From positions 281,001-345,000 of the forward strand of contig NZ_CP032125.1 in the NCBI RefSeq assembly GCF_003544895.1: a DNA stretch of 64,000 nt, read 5' to 3'. Each line of letters opens with the position of its first letter. The first letter of the stretch is position 1. The notes beneath the pieces were generated by a model that was given only the letters and a program-made list of their open reading frames with translations, was not told where the DNA came from and did not search any database. The DNA is from Profundibacter amoris (GTDB lineage Bacteria; Pseudomonadota; Alphaproteobacteria; Rhodobacterales; Rhodobacteraceae). This document shows positions 1 to 9,738 of this stretch, one piece after another. A program made the translations under genes and the position numbers.

Positions 1-688
1 CAAATACCTGCCCATCCTCCAGCAGCACCGCCTCGACATGGTCCTTGCCCAGAATGGCCTGTGTGTGGCCCTTGCAAACAATATTGATGCCGCGCCCCTC
101 CAGTTCCTTTTGCAAAAGGTATCCGGCGGCGGGGTCCAGTTGACGTTCCATCAAATGATCCATCAGGTGCAGCACGGTCACATCCATGCCCTGTTCTTTT
201 AGCGCCGCTGCGGCCTCAAGCCCCAGCAGGCCACCGCCGATCACCACGGCCTTCCCGTCCGGTTTACCGGCGACCTCCAGCATGGCCTCGACATCGTCCA
301 GATCGCGAAAGCCGACAACGCCGGGCAGATCATTGCCCTGCACCGGAATGAAAAACGAGGCCGAACCGGTGGCGATCACCAGCTTGTCATAATCCGTCAC
401 CCCACCGGGGCTGATCATCTGTTTGGCCTTGCGATCAATTTTCACCACCGGTTCGCCGAAACGGCAATTCACCCCGTTGTCGCGATACCAGGCGGCGTCA
501 TGGGTGATGATTTCAGCGTATTCCTTTTCACCGGCCAGTACGGGCGACAGCATGATCCGGTTGTAATTGCCACGCGCCTCGGCGCCGAAAAGGGTGACGT
601 CATAGGCATCGGGATCAATCGCGAACAGCTCTTCCAGCATCCGCCCCGATGCCATCCCCGCCCCGATCACAACCAGCTTTTGCGCCAT
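1..688 (-). CDS. nirB: Nitrite reductase [NAD(P)H] large subunit NirB, N-terminal part
   Basis: Start codon at 688; the gene continues beyond the left edge, so about 229 N-terminal residues are visible. The protein begins MAQKLVVIGAGMASGRML, a GxGxxS/A FAD-binding Rossmann fold. A second nucleotide-binding motif (VVIGGGLLGLEAA, about residue 145) and the NYNRIMLSPVLAGEK segment are typical of NirB-type large subunits. In the family this flavin/siroheme/4Fe-4S enzyme reduces nitrite to ammonium in the cytoplasm. The siroheme half lies outside the window, so a stand-alone rubredoxin or ferredoxin reductase remains a weaker alternative. It diverges from the LysR gene at 816. Confidence 0.8.
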   Translation of the reverse strand, partial: MAQKLVVIGAGMASGRMLEELFAIDPDAYDVTLFGAEARGNYNRIMLSPVLAGEKEYAEIITHDAAWYRDNGVNCRFGEPVVKIDRKAKQMISPGGVTDYDKLVIATGSASFFIPVQGNDLPGVVGFRDLDDVEAMLEVAGKPDGKAVVIGGGLLGLEAAAALKEQGMDVTVLHLMDHLMERQLDPAAGYLLQKELEGRGINIVCKGHTQAILGKDHVEAVLLEDGQVF

Positions 689-726
689 GTCACAACATTC
701 CTTTTCATGAATATGAATCACTTGAA

Positions 727-747
727 ACATTCATACGGCTTGAATGT
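727..747. promoter_or_regulatory. Inverted repeat between nirB and the LysR gene
   Basis: ACATTCA (727-733) and TGAATGT (741-747) form a perfect 7-bp inverted repeat with a 7-nt spacer in the 127-bp divergent intergenic region. The site lies 39 bp upstream of the nirB start and 69 bp upstream of the LysR start. That position suits a LysR-type binding site, but nothing in the sequence proves which protein binds. Confidence 0.4.
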
Positions 748-815
748 GTTGCTGTCTGTTGCTAAGAAATCAGGAACCCGTTGCAAAAAACGCAACACCT
801 TGGACGGATCACCCC

Positions 816-1718
816 ATGCGTCACCAGCAAGTGCTGAAATACATCGAGAAAATCGCCCGCACCGGCAGCCTGCGCAGCGCGGCCGAGGAGCTGGGGATTA
901 CCCCGTCAGCCCTGAACCGCCGGATTCTGGGGGTCGAGGAAGAATTGGGAGTCGAGATTTTCGAGCGCCACCCAGCCGGGCTGCGCCCCAATATCGCCGG
1001 TGAAATCCTGCTGAAACACATCCGCGACCAACTGGCCGATATGGACCGTGTGAAATCGCGCATTGCCGATCTGTCGGGGATGCGGGCAGGGCACATCAAC
1101 ATCGCCACCACCCGCGAAGTGGTCGCCTATTTCCTGCCCGACCTGATCAAACAGCACCTGACCGAATTTCCGGCCGTGACCTTTGGGGTCAACCTGCATG
1201 AACGCGGCGGGGCCGAGAATTCATTGCAGGACAACAGCAACGACATCGCCATCGTGTTTGAACCGATGCACATGCAGGACATGCAGACGGTTTACGCCGG
1301 ACCGCAGGAAATGTTCGTGGTGATGTCGCAGGATCACCCGCTGGCGGGGCGCGAGAACCTGCATATCTATGACTGCACCGATTTCCCGTTGCTGCTACCC
1401 AAACGGCCCGAAGGCATCCGGCAGGTGCTGGACGAAGTCGCGGCCAAGGTGGGGGTTCCGCTGGAACCGGCGGTGGAATCCAACAGTCTGGACCTGCTGC
1501 GGTTGATGTCGCAGGACAGTCTTGCGCTCAGTTTTTGTCTGGCAATCAACCTGCGCCCCGATCTGGACAAGGCGCGGCTGGTATCGGTGCCGCTGCACCT
1601 TGGCGGGGTGCCGGCGGGGGTATTGGCTGCGGGGTATCTTAAGGGGCGCACATTGCCTGTTGCCGCCGCGCGGTTTCTGGAAACGGTGAACAAACAGCTT
1701 TCGACGCGGTTCGGATAA
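816..1718 (+). CDS. LysR-family transcriptional regulator
   Basis: About 300 residues, the usual LysR length. The N-terminal winged helix-turn-helix is clear (TGSLRSAAEELGITPSALNR, about residues 15-34), followed by the linker helix and a periplasmic-binding-like effector domain (from about residue 90). The frame is open to 744, but MRHQQVLKYIEKIARTG at 816 matches the normal LysR start. It diverges from nirB, so it may control nirB or itself; the effector cannot be told from sequence. It converges on ureG with only 4 bp between stop codons. Confidence 0.85.
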   Translation: MRHQQVLKYIEKIARTGSLRSAAEELGITPSALNRRILGVEEELGVEIFERHPAGLRPNIAGEILLKHIRDQLADMDRVKSRIADLSGMRAGHINIATTREVVAYFLPDLIKQHLTEFPAVTFGVNLHERGGAENSLQDNSNDIAIVFEPMHMQDMQTVYAGPQEMFVVMSQDHPLAGRENLHIYDCTDFPLLLPKRPEGIRQVLDEVAAKVGVPLEPAVESNSLDLLRLMSQDSLALSFCLAINLRPDLDKARLVSVPLHLGGVPAGVLAAGYLKGRTLPVAAARFLETVNKQLSTRFG

Positions 1719-1722
1719 CCGG

Positions 1723-2340
1723 TCACGCGGGAATGTCGAGGCCGCCGATATCAGCCAGCAGCCGGATGATTTCCAAAACCCCTTGCCGGTCCCGCAAACA
1801 GGCAAACACAAACGGACGCGCGCCCCGCATGCGTTTTGCGTCCCGCTCCATCACAGCCAGCGACGCGCCGACATGGGGGGCCAGATCGGTCTTGTTGATC
1901 ACCAGAATATCCGATTTGGTGATGGCAGGGCCACCTTTTCGGGGGATTTCCTCGCCTGCGGCCACGTCGATGACATAGAGCGTGATATCGGCCAGTTCAG
2001 GGCTGAAGGTGGCCGACAGGTTGTCGCCGCCGCTTTCGATCAGCACGATTTCCACATCGGGATGGCGGGCCTGCATCTGGGCAACGGCCGCCAGATTGAT
2101 CGAGGCATCCTCGCGAATTGCCGTATGCGGGCAGCCGCCGGTTTCAACGCCGATGATCCGGTCCTGTGGCAGCGCCTGCATCCGCATCAGGGCTTCGGCG
2201 TCTTCCTGTGTGTAGATGTCATTGGTGATCACCCCGATGGAATATTTGTCGCGCAGGGCTTCGCACAGGGCGGCGGTCAGGGTGGTTTTGCCAGCCCCGA
2301 CAGGGCCGCCGATACCGATACGAAGGGGGCCGTTATTCAT
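1723..2340 (-). CDS. ureG: Urease accessory GTPase UreG
   Basis: 205 residues, the normal family length. The P-loop GPVGAGKT lies near residue 12, followed by [11 protein letters not shown], the metal-binding [16 protein letters not shown] segment (Cys-Pro-His) and the NKTD guanine-specificity motif. UreG uses GTP hydrolysis to drive nickel insertion into apo-urease in complex with UreD/UreF/UreH proteins. It is the last gene of the minus-strand urease operon; its ATG overlaps the ureF stop by 4 bp, indicating translational coupling. Confidence 0.97.
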   Translation of the reverse strand: MNNGPLRIGIGGPVGAGKTTLTAALCEALRDKYSIGVITNDIYTQEDAEALMRMQALPQDRIIGVETGGCPHTAIREDASINLAAVAQMQARHPDVEIVLIESGGDNLSATFSPELADITLYVIDVAAGEEIPRKGGPAITKSDILVINKTDLAPHVGASLAVMERDAKRMRGARPFVFACLRDRQGVLEIIRLLADIGGLDIPA

Positions 2341-2981
2341 GTGCGGAAAATCCTTGAATATTGGGTTTCGTGTTTCATGCTGGCGATGTCGGCCAGAAAG
2401 GCGGTGCCGGACAGATCGTCCAGACTGCCCGCCAGCGCCTGTTCGGTGATGTCGGAAATCAGCGGCGCCAGCGCGCGGATCAGGCGCTGGCCTTCGGTCT
2501 GGCCAATCGGCAACAGCCGTTGCGCGGCGGCCACCAGATTGCTGACAAAGGCCTGTAGATACAGGCGCGCGGTCAGGGCGGGGGGCAACCCCTCGAGCGC
2601 GGCGGCACGGCCCAGCGCAACCGGATAGGTCAGCCCCGCAAGGTCAAACCCCCAGACCGCCGCCGTGACCTCGCAAAAGGCAGCCCCCTGCAAACCGGTT
2701 TCCTGCAAGCGTTCCCGTGACGGGGCAAAGGCGCGGCAGAGGGCATCAACCGCGCCAACATCCTGCGCATCCGCCCGCCAGGCCGCGATCAGGAACCGCG
2801 CATCCGACTGCCCCGCCCCATAGCGCAGGACATCGCCCAGCCAGTCCAGCAGGCTGTCCGTATCCGTCACCGCGCCGGTTTCCACCAGCGATTCCAGCCC
2901 GTGCGAATAGGCAAATCCCCCGACCGGATAGGCAGGCGAGAGCCATTGGCCCAGGGTTATGATCTGCTCGTCAGTGTGCAT
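2337..2981 (-). CDS. ureF: Urease accessory protein UreF
   Basis: About 214 residues from the ATG at 2981 ([19 protein letters not shown]). The frame is open to 3041, but the longer form would run far into ureE. The opening [17 protein letters not shown] is the UreF signature. All-helical cytoplasmic protein that in the family works with UreD and UreG as the nickel-insertion complex and controls UreG GTPase activity. It overlaps the 3' end of ureE by 11 bp and ureG by 4 bp. Confidence 0.95.
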   Translation of the reverse strand: MHTDEQIITLGQWLSPAYPVGGFAYSHGLESLVETGAVTDTDSLLDWLGDVLRYGAGQSDARFLIAAWRADAQDVGAVDALCRAFAPSRERLQETGLQGAAFCEVTAAVWGFDLAGLTYPVALGRAAALEGLPPALTARLYLQAFVSNLVAAAQRLLPIGQTEGQRLIRALAPLISDITEQALAGSLDDLSGTAFLADIASMKHETQYSRIFRT

Positions 2982-3423
2982 GGCTGTGCGTGCGCCCGTG
3001 GCCATAGGCGCCACCTTCGGGGGTGAAGGGTTCGCGCACATCCCGCAGGGTGGCCCCCAGTTTTTCCAGCATGTCGCGGATCACATGGTCATGCTGGATC
3101 AGCAGGCGGGTCGGCTCGATCTGGCAGGGGGTGTGGCGGTTGCCGATGTGCCACGCCAGACGGGTCAGGTCGGGACCGGTGATTTCCAGCAGGTCTTCTT
3201 TGGCGGCGATCACCTCGATCAGGCGACCATCGGTCAGCTCAAACGCATCGCCGTGGTTCAGGGATGTGGTTTGCGGCAGGTCCACAAGGAAGCGTTCGCC
3301 AGCGGCCGTGGTCAGAACCTTGCGACGCAGGAAACGGTCGTCATAGGTGAGGGTGACGAGGTCCTGGGCGGTGGACCAATGGTTGACGCGGTGGAGGGTG
3401 TGGCTGACTGGATCAGAGGACAT
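2971..3423 (-). CDS. ureE: Urease nickel metallochaperone UreE
   Basis: About 150 residues from the ATG at 3423; a GTG at 3435 is an alternative start and no strong Shine-Dalgarno site separates them. The two-domain UreE pattern is present: the N-terminal peptide-binding part (RFLRRKVLTTAAGERFLVDL) and the metal-binding C-terminal half (GNRHTPCQIE). The tail [10 protein letters not shown] is a His-rich nickel-binding extension. UreE supplies Ni2+ to UreG. About 140 bp of non-coding DNA separates it from the AbiJ-like gene upstream in the operon. Confidence 0.95.
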   Translation of the reverse strand: MSSDPVSHTLHRVNHWSTAQDLVTLTYDDRFLRRKVLTTAAGERFLVDLPQTTSLNHGDAFELTDGRLIEVIAAKEDLLEITGPDLTRLAWHIGNRHTPCQIEPTRLLIQHDHVIRDMLEKLGATLRDVREPFTPEGGAYGHGRTHSHAH

Positions 3424-3528
3424 GGCTGTTCTCACATAATGAGGGCAGCGACCGGCCGCGGGTGGGTGAGAAGCACCCGTCGCCTTGCTGAAAGCGTGCC
3501 TTTGGCACGACGGGGGCGGTCGGGCGCT

Positions 3529-3548
3529 GCCCGGCGGTGCCGCCGGGC
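3529..3548. repeat. GC-rich perfect hairpin inside the urease operon
   Basis: GCCCGGCGG and CCGCCGGGC form a perfect 9-bp stem with a 2-nt loop. The adjoining DNA (3495-3509) holds a smaller GTGCC-TTT-GGCAC hairpin. They lie between the end of the AbiJ-like gene and ureE. There is no T-tract on the operon strand, so an REP-type palindrome, RNA-stability element or attenuator fits better than a standard terminator. Confidence 0.5.
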
Positions 3549-3564
3549 GGGAGATAAAATTGGT

Positions 3565-4389
3565 TCATGTTTCTTCCGATAAGCTAAGAAGATAATTTGC
3601 CATAGCACTGCAATTTACGAGCATGAATCGTGCCTCGGCTTCGCCTGTTTCGGGCACTTGGTCTTTTGCGGCATGACGCATTGTATCACTCGTCCAACCA
3701 AATAATTTACTTACCCCGTCTGCAAATGCGGTATGGACACGCCCATCGGCTTTCAGATTCTTAATAGCGCCCCCAAGTGTTGCGTTCTTGTCTCCGGTCA
3801 GCAAGCGTGCGGCTTCCTCTACTGCCTTGAAGCTTTCTGTGATTGCATGTGGGTAGTCAGGATTTTCACGGTTTGAATAAAACGAAACAGCTTTGCCCAG
3901 ATGTTTGCTTACGGTTTCCGATTGTGTTTGCTCAACAGCTTGTTCAATTTCGGCAAGCTCGGTTTCGTTGGTTATGGGGGCGAGTTGGTTGCCGACAAAT
4001 CGGAAAACAGATTTTTCGCGTTCTAATATGCGATTGCAAAATTCAATAAATTGATCGTTATCTTGCTGTGCCATAAACTCAATAAAATCATATGTTTCAG
4101 GAAAATCCGATTCAAGGAAGTGCCGTCTAATTTCCCAGCGTGTTTCTAGTGGGTTAGAAGATAAGCTATCTATTGTTTTTTTATAATATAGATGCCACAG
4201 TCGCCTAGAAATATTAAAAAAAGTATCTGTATACCCACCATTGCCTAATACATCAATTTCGCTCCCGACATCATTAAAAAAGTGAAGCATGAGGGCATCC
4301 CAAAGCCCTGCCTTCAACGCATCATCAACTTTGTCTATCTGCAAATCCATTTTTGGTTTCTTGTAACCTAACCTTTCTGAAAATCGCAT
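3565..4389 (-). CDS. AbiJ-like abortive-infection family protein
   Basis: 274 residues. The N-terminus (MRFSERLGYKKPKMDLQIDK, then DDALKAGLWDALM) looks like the AbiJ N-terminal domain type 4 seen in abortive-infection and other anti-phage proteins. The C-terminal half (ITESFKAVEEAARLLTG..., SDTMRHAAKD) resembles a HEPN-type helical bundle with a conserved Arg-His. No signal peptide or TM segment. It is inserted between ureC and ureE, has lower GC than the urease genes, and is transcribed with them (13 bp after ureC). No role in urease is known for this family. The AbiJ call is from motif memory only. Confidence 0.65.
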   Translation of the reverse strand: MRFSERLGYKKPKMDLQIDKVDDALKAGLWDALMLHFFNDVGSEIDVLGNGGYTDTFFNISRRLWHLYYKKTIDSLSSNPLETRWEIRRHFLESDFPETYDFIEFMAQQDNDQFIEFCNRILEREKSVFRFVGNQLAPITNETELAEIEQAVEQTQSETVSKHLGKAVSFYSNRENPDYPHAITESFKAVEEAARLLTGDKNATLGGAIKNLKADGRVHTAFADGVSKLFGWTSDTMRHAAKDQVPETGEAEARFMLVNCSAMANYLLSLSEET

Positions 4390-4402
4390 CTATCCCCCCC
4401 CC

Positions 4403-6112
<1,710 letters not shown>

Positions 6113-6118
6113 TATAGA

Positions 6119-6691
6119 TTACTCCTGTGGTTCTTGTATGAAGCAATCAAGCATTTCACAATATTGCTCGAACTCAACAAACACGAACTTAGTCTTATCT
6201 TGTTTCTCAGGCACTCTGTCTGACTGTATCCAAAACCCTGCCTCGTCAAATGGCTGATCGAAAAACCGCAAAGCTGCACTGTGGATCGAAAGGTTTGTAA
6301 TTTCTCGCCCGTCCTTCGACTGATCATCCTCTATTGAAAATTCTTTACTACCGTTTTTAAGTGTTTCTTCCTTGCCAACGTATGTATCGAAATTGAAATC
6401 CTTAAGGCGTTTGTCTAATTGCCTGTCGTGTTTTCTTTCTAGTGTTTTACCCGCAGGCCATGGGTGATTTGCCGCTTCATCCATCTTTCGCATTGAGAAT
6501 GCAGAAAGGAAAAATGCCTTCATGAATTGCTGGTTAGCGTTGAATTGTAGTTTGTGTCTTGCAGAAGAAGCGCGCCATCCTTCGTCTGGGTTCTCTAGGG
6601 CTTTCAAGCACTCTAAGATACCCCAAGATGAAATAAGTTCAGCTCGCATTCGCTTTAGTTCTTCACGCCAAATAGGAAACGAGTAAATCAT
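6119..6691 (-). CDS. Unknown protein inserted between ureB and ureC
   Basis: 190 residues, not recognised. Soluble, charged and rich in Lys, Glu and Phe, with no signal peptide, TM segment or catalytic motif I can name. Its ATG overlaps the ureB stop as ATGA, so it is translationally coupled to ureB, and the Shine-Dalgarno of ureC lies in its last codons. It is clearly AT-richer than the urease genes, which suggests horizontal acquisition. Together with the AbiJ-like gene on the other side of ureC it could be one half of a two-gene module, but nothing in its sequence shows this. Confidence 0.7.
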   Translation of the reverse strand: MIYSFPIWREELKRMRAELISSWGILECLKALENPDEGWRASSARHKLQFNANQQFMKAFFLSAFSMRKMDEAANHPWPAGKTLERKHDRQLDKRLKDFNFDTYVGKEETLKNGSKEFSIEDDQSKDGREITNLSIHSAALRFFDQPFDEAGFWIQSDRVPEKQDKTKFVFVEFEQYCEMLDCFIQEPQE

Positions 6692-6996
6692 AAATTCCCC
6701 ATCACTTTCCCATTAAACCCATACACCTTGCGCCCCCCGCCAAGCGCCACCAGCGCCACCTCGCGCCGCTGCCCCGGTTCGAACCGAACGGCGGTTCCGG
6801 CGGCGATGTCCAGCCGCATGCCGCGCGCCGCGCTCCGGTCGAATTCCAGCGCCGGATTGGTCTCGGCAAAGTGGTAATGGCTGCCCACCTGTACCGGCCT
6901 GTCCCCCGTGTTGGCCACCATCAGCACCACGGCCTCGGCCCCCTCGTTCAGGGTTATCATGCCCTCGGCGGGCAATATCTCTCCGGGTATCATCAT
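6688..6996 (-). CDS. ureB: Urease beta subunit UreB
   Basis: 102 residues, the usual size. Begins [19 protein letters not shown] and carries [21 protein letters not shown], the family signature. Structural subunit of the urease trimer-of-trimers. It lies 45 bp downstream of ureA. Its last codon and TGA overlap the start of the inserted 190-residue gene instead of leading directly into ureC. Confidence 0.97.
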   Translation of the reverse strand: MMIPGEILPAEGMITLNEGAEAVVLMVANTGDRPVQVGSHYHFAETNPALEFDRSAARGMRLDIAAGTAVRFEPGQRREVALVALGGGRKVYGFNGKVMGNL

Positions 6997-7041
6997 GCCT
7001 TGCTCCTTCTTCTTGCCCCAAATACCTGCGCCGCAGGCATC

Positions 7042-7344
7042 CTACCTGATCGGGTTGTGCACCGTCACCAGTTTGGTGCCGTCGGGAAAGGTGGCCTCGA
7101 CCTGCACATCGGGTATCATCTCGGCGATGCCCTCCATACATTGCTCCCGCGTCACCACATGGCCGCCGGCCTCCATCAGATCGGCCACACTGCGCCCGTC
7201 ACGGGCACGTTCCACCACAAAGTCGGTGATCAGGGCAATCGCCTCGGGGTGGTTCAGTTTCACGCCGCGTTCCAGCCGGCCTCGCGCCACCATTGCGGCA
7301 AGGCTGATCAGCAGTTTGTCTTTTTCACGGGGGGTCAGGTTCAT
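7042..7344 (-). CDS. ureA: Urease gamma subunit UreA
   Basis: 100 residues, full length. Begins [17 protein letters not shown] and contains [16 protein letters not shown] and [20 protein letters not shown], both diagnostic. Small structural subunit of urease. The ureD stop codon is immediately upstream (1 bp), so the two are probably translationally coupled. Confidence 0.97.
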   Translation of the reverse strand: MNLTPREKDKLLISLAAMVARGRLERGVKLNHPEAIALITDFVVERARDGRSVADLMEAGGHVVTREQCMEGIAEMIPDVQVEATFPDGTKLVTVHNPIR

Positions 7345-7345
7345 G

Positions 7346-8179
7346 TCAGGTCATCCAGCATCTGGGCAGGTTGTCATTGGTCAGCCGGTTCAGGACCGGG
7401 ATCAGGCTTTGTCGCACAAGATAGCTGTCAGGTGCCAGCAGACGCAAGACCAGAAGGTCATCCCCTATCAGACTGGCGCCCGCCGTATCGGGCAGCATGG
7501 CCCGCACGGGGGCCAGTTGCGCGCCGGCATCGGCGGCGGCATAGATCAGACTGGCCATCGCACCGGCACCATTGCCGGTGTTTGGGCGGGCCATTTGCGA
7601 GGCGATGTTGCCTTGCAGGGTGACCCTGTCAAAGTAGGACAACTGCCCCTCGCGGTGAATTTCAATCCGGTCGGAGAAAGAGGCATCCGTCAGGGTTTCA
7701 CCCATTGCAGCGCGTCCGAAAACCAGCGGTTCGACCATCAGAAACGTGGCATCCGCTTGCATCTCGACATGCAAGGACCGGCGAAGGGCGCAGCCCTGAA
7801 AAAGGATCGTTTCCTGTGGCAGCCAGTTCACCCGTGCGCCCGCTTCAACCGCCAGCCGGGTTTGCAGATGGCCGACCTGCCCGGGTTGTGCACGATAGGC
7901 GCGCTCGGCCGCCTGTGTGGTCAGGGTCAGGTGTGAACCTGCATCCGCACGGGCGTTGATTTTAACCGTGTCACCGCCAGTGATGCCGCCCGCAGTGTTG
8001 ACCAGAACCGCTTGAAAATCAGGGCCGGTTGCGCGCGGGAAAAGCGCCTTCAGGGAACCGGATTGGCGCAAATCCTTCAAACAGGTCTTGCGTTCGCTGG
8101 CCTTGACGGCAAGGGTGACAGCCCCGTGCGCCCGGGGTTGCCTGCTGGTCGCATGTGTTGAAACACTCGCCGTTGAAAT
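7346..8179 (-). CDS. ureD: Urease accessory protein UreD (probable ATT start)
   Basis: UreD scaffolds the UreF-UreG nickel-insertion complex on apo-urease. The first usual-type start codon in frame (TTG at 8080) gives only 244 residues and removes the conserved [18 protein letters not shown] segment. Continuing upstream without a stop reaches an ATT codon at 8177-8179 that sits 5 nt after a perfect AGGAGG (8185-8190). From there the protein is 277 residues, the normal UreD length. No in-frame ATG or GTG is available, so ATT initiation (or an ATG-to-ATT change that weakens expression) is inferred. First gene of the urease operon. Confidence 0.85.
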   Translation of the reverse strand: MSTASVSTHATSRQPRAHGAVTLAVKASERKTCLKDLRQSGSLKALFPRATGPDFQAVLVNTAGGITGGDTVKINARADAGSHLTLTTQAAERAYRAQPGQVGHLQTRLAVEAGARVNWLPQETILFQGCALRRSLHVEMQADATFLMVEPLVFGRAAMGETLTDASFSDRIEIHREGQLSYFDRVTLQGNIASQMARPNTGNGAGAMASLIYAAADAGAQLAPVRAMLPDTAGASLIGDDLLVLRLLAPDSYLVRQSLIPVLNRLTNDNLPRCWMT

Positions 8180-8184
8180 GGCAC

Positions 8185-8190
8185 CCTCCT
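8185..8190 (-). promoter_or_regulatory. Shine-Dalgarno site that decides the ureD start
   Basis: AGGAGG on the minus strand, separated by GTGCC from ATT at 8177-8179. Its perfect match and 5-nt spacing point to ATT as the ureD initiation codon. The GTG at 8182-8184 is in another frame. Confidence 0.7.
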
Positions 8191-8204
8191 GATATGGTTG
8201 GACC

Positions 8205-8681
8205 CTAGCTGTTTTCCCGCAGCAGGCGTGCCTTTTGACGGCCCCAGTCGCGTTTGGCTTCGGTGGCGCGTTTGTCGTGGTTCTTTTTGCCCTTGGCGAT
8301 GCCCAGCTTGATCTTCACCAGACCCTTGTGATTGAAGTACATCACTAGCGGCACCAGCGTCAGCCCCTTGCGCTGGGTGGCCTGCCACAGCTTGGCCAGT
8401 TCCTTTTTCGAGACCAGCAGCTTGCGTTTGCGCCGTTCCTCGTGGCCCCAGGTTTTGGCCTGTTTGTAGGGGGCAACATAGGCGTTGACCAACCACAGTT
8501 CACCATCTTCTACGGCCGCATAGCTTTCGGCAATGTTGGTCTGGCCTTCGCGCATGGATTTGACTTCGGATCCCATCAGGACGATGCCGCATTCGATATC
8601 GTCCTCGATCGCGTAATCATACCGCGCGCGGCGGTTTTCGGCGATGACTTTGTAGTTGGGGTCCGATTTTTTCTTGGCCAT
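8205..8681 (-). CDS. smpB: SsrA-binding protein SmpB
   Basis: 158 residues. Begins [20 protein letters not shown] and contains [19 protein letters not shown] and [23 protein letters not shown], the classic SmpB blocks. It delivers tmRNA to stalled ribosomes for trans-translation. The basic C-terminal tail ([16 protein letters not shown]) is the part that enters the mRNA channel. It lies 3 bp downstream of dapA on the same strand. Confidence 0.98.
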   Translation of the reverse strand: MAKKKSDPNYKVIAENRRARYDYAIEDDIECGIVLMGSEVKSMREGQTNIAESYAAVEDGELWLVNAYVAPYKQAKTWGHEERRKRKLLVSKKELAKLWQATQRKGLTLVPLVMYFNHKGLVKIKLGIAKGKKNHDKRATEAKRDWGRQKARLLRENS

Positions 8682-8684
8682 GAC

Positions 8685-9560
8685 CTAGCCCAACAGCCCT
8701 GCGTGGCGCATGGCGGCGTCGATCTGCTCCTTTGTGCCATTGGTCAGCGTCACCAGAGGCGAGCGCACCTCTTCGGAACACAGCCCCAGTTTGGACAGCC
8801 CGTATTTTGCGCCCACCAGACCGGGTTCGGTGAAGATTGCCTTGTGCAGCGGCATCAGACGGTCCTGAATTTCCAGTGCTTTGGCAAAATCACCGGCCAG
8901 CGTGGCCGCTTGCAGTTTTGAACACAGCGCCGGTGCGACATTGGCGGTGACCGAGATACAGCCAACCCCGCCTTGGGCGTTAAATCCATGCGCGGTGGGA
9001 TCTTCGCCGGAAATCTGGATGAAATCCTTACCGCAGGTCATCCGCTGCATACAAACCCGCGCCAGATCGCCGGTGGCGTCCTTGACCCCGATGATGCGGG
9101 GCAGTTTGGCCAGTTCGCCCATGGTTTCAGGCGTCATATCCACAGCCGAGCGACCGGGGATGTTGTAGATGATGATCGGCAGGTTGGAGTTGTCGTGCAA
9201 CGCGGTGAAATGGGCAATCATGCCCGCCTGTGTCGGTTTGTTATAATAGGGCGTTACCACCAGCGCGGCATCGGCCCCCACCTTTTCGGCAAAGGCAATG
9301 TAGCGGGCGGATTCAGCCGTGTTATTCGATCCGGCCCCGGCAATCACGGGGATACGCCCCGCAGCGGCCTTGACCACGATTTCGATGGTTTGCTCGTGTT
9401 CCTCGTGGGTCACGGTGGGGCTTTCGCCGGTTGTGCCCATCGGGACCAGACCATTGGACCCCTGTTCGACGTGCCATTCAACCAGATGTTTGAGCGCATC
9501 AACATCCAGCGCACCGTTTTTGAACGGCGTGACCAGAGCGGGAAAAGACCCTTTGAACAT
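8685..9560 (-). CDS. dapA: 4-hydroxy-tetrahydrodipicolinate synthase DapA
   Basis: 291 residues, full length. The GTTGESPT motif, the catalytic Tyr in TPYYNKPTQ and the Schiff-base Lys in IGVKDATGD (about residue 160) are all present. A cytoplasmic (beta/alpha)8-barrel enzyme that condenses pyruvate with aspartate semialdehyde, the first committed step to lysine and diaminopimelate. It forms a pair with smpB and is divergent from the lytic transglycosylase. Confidence 0.97.
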   Translation of the reverse strand: MFKGSFPALVTPFKNGALDVDALKHLVEWHVEQGSNGLVPMGTTGESPTVTHEEHEQTIEIVVKAAAGRIPVIAGAGSNNTAESARYIAFAEKVGADAALVVTPYYNKPTQAGMIAHFTALHDNSNLPIIIYNIPGRSAVDMTPETMGELAKLPRIIGVKDATGDLARVCMQRMTCGKDFIQISGEDPTAHGFNAQGGVGCISVTANVAPALCSKLQAATLAGDFAKALEIQDRLMPLHKAIFTEPGLVGAKYGLSKLGLCSEEVRSPLVTLTNGTKEQIDAAMRHAGLLG

Positions 9561-9738
9561 GACACGTCTCCTTTAATTGGTTGAATATGGTGTGGCCCGA
9601 CCATCGAGTCACCCAAGGCATGTGCGGCGGAAACTAGCTGCACTTTAACGGATTGCCAAGATTGTGTATTGAAGGCGGGGGAGTAAAGACACATCTTTGT
9701 ATCAATACCGCCCGAAATTGAAAGGATTCCCGCCTGTT

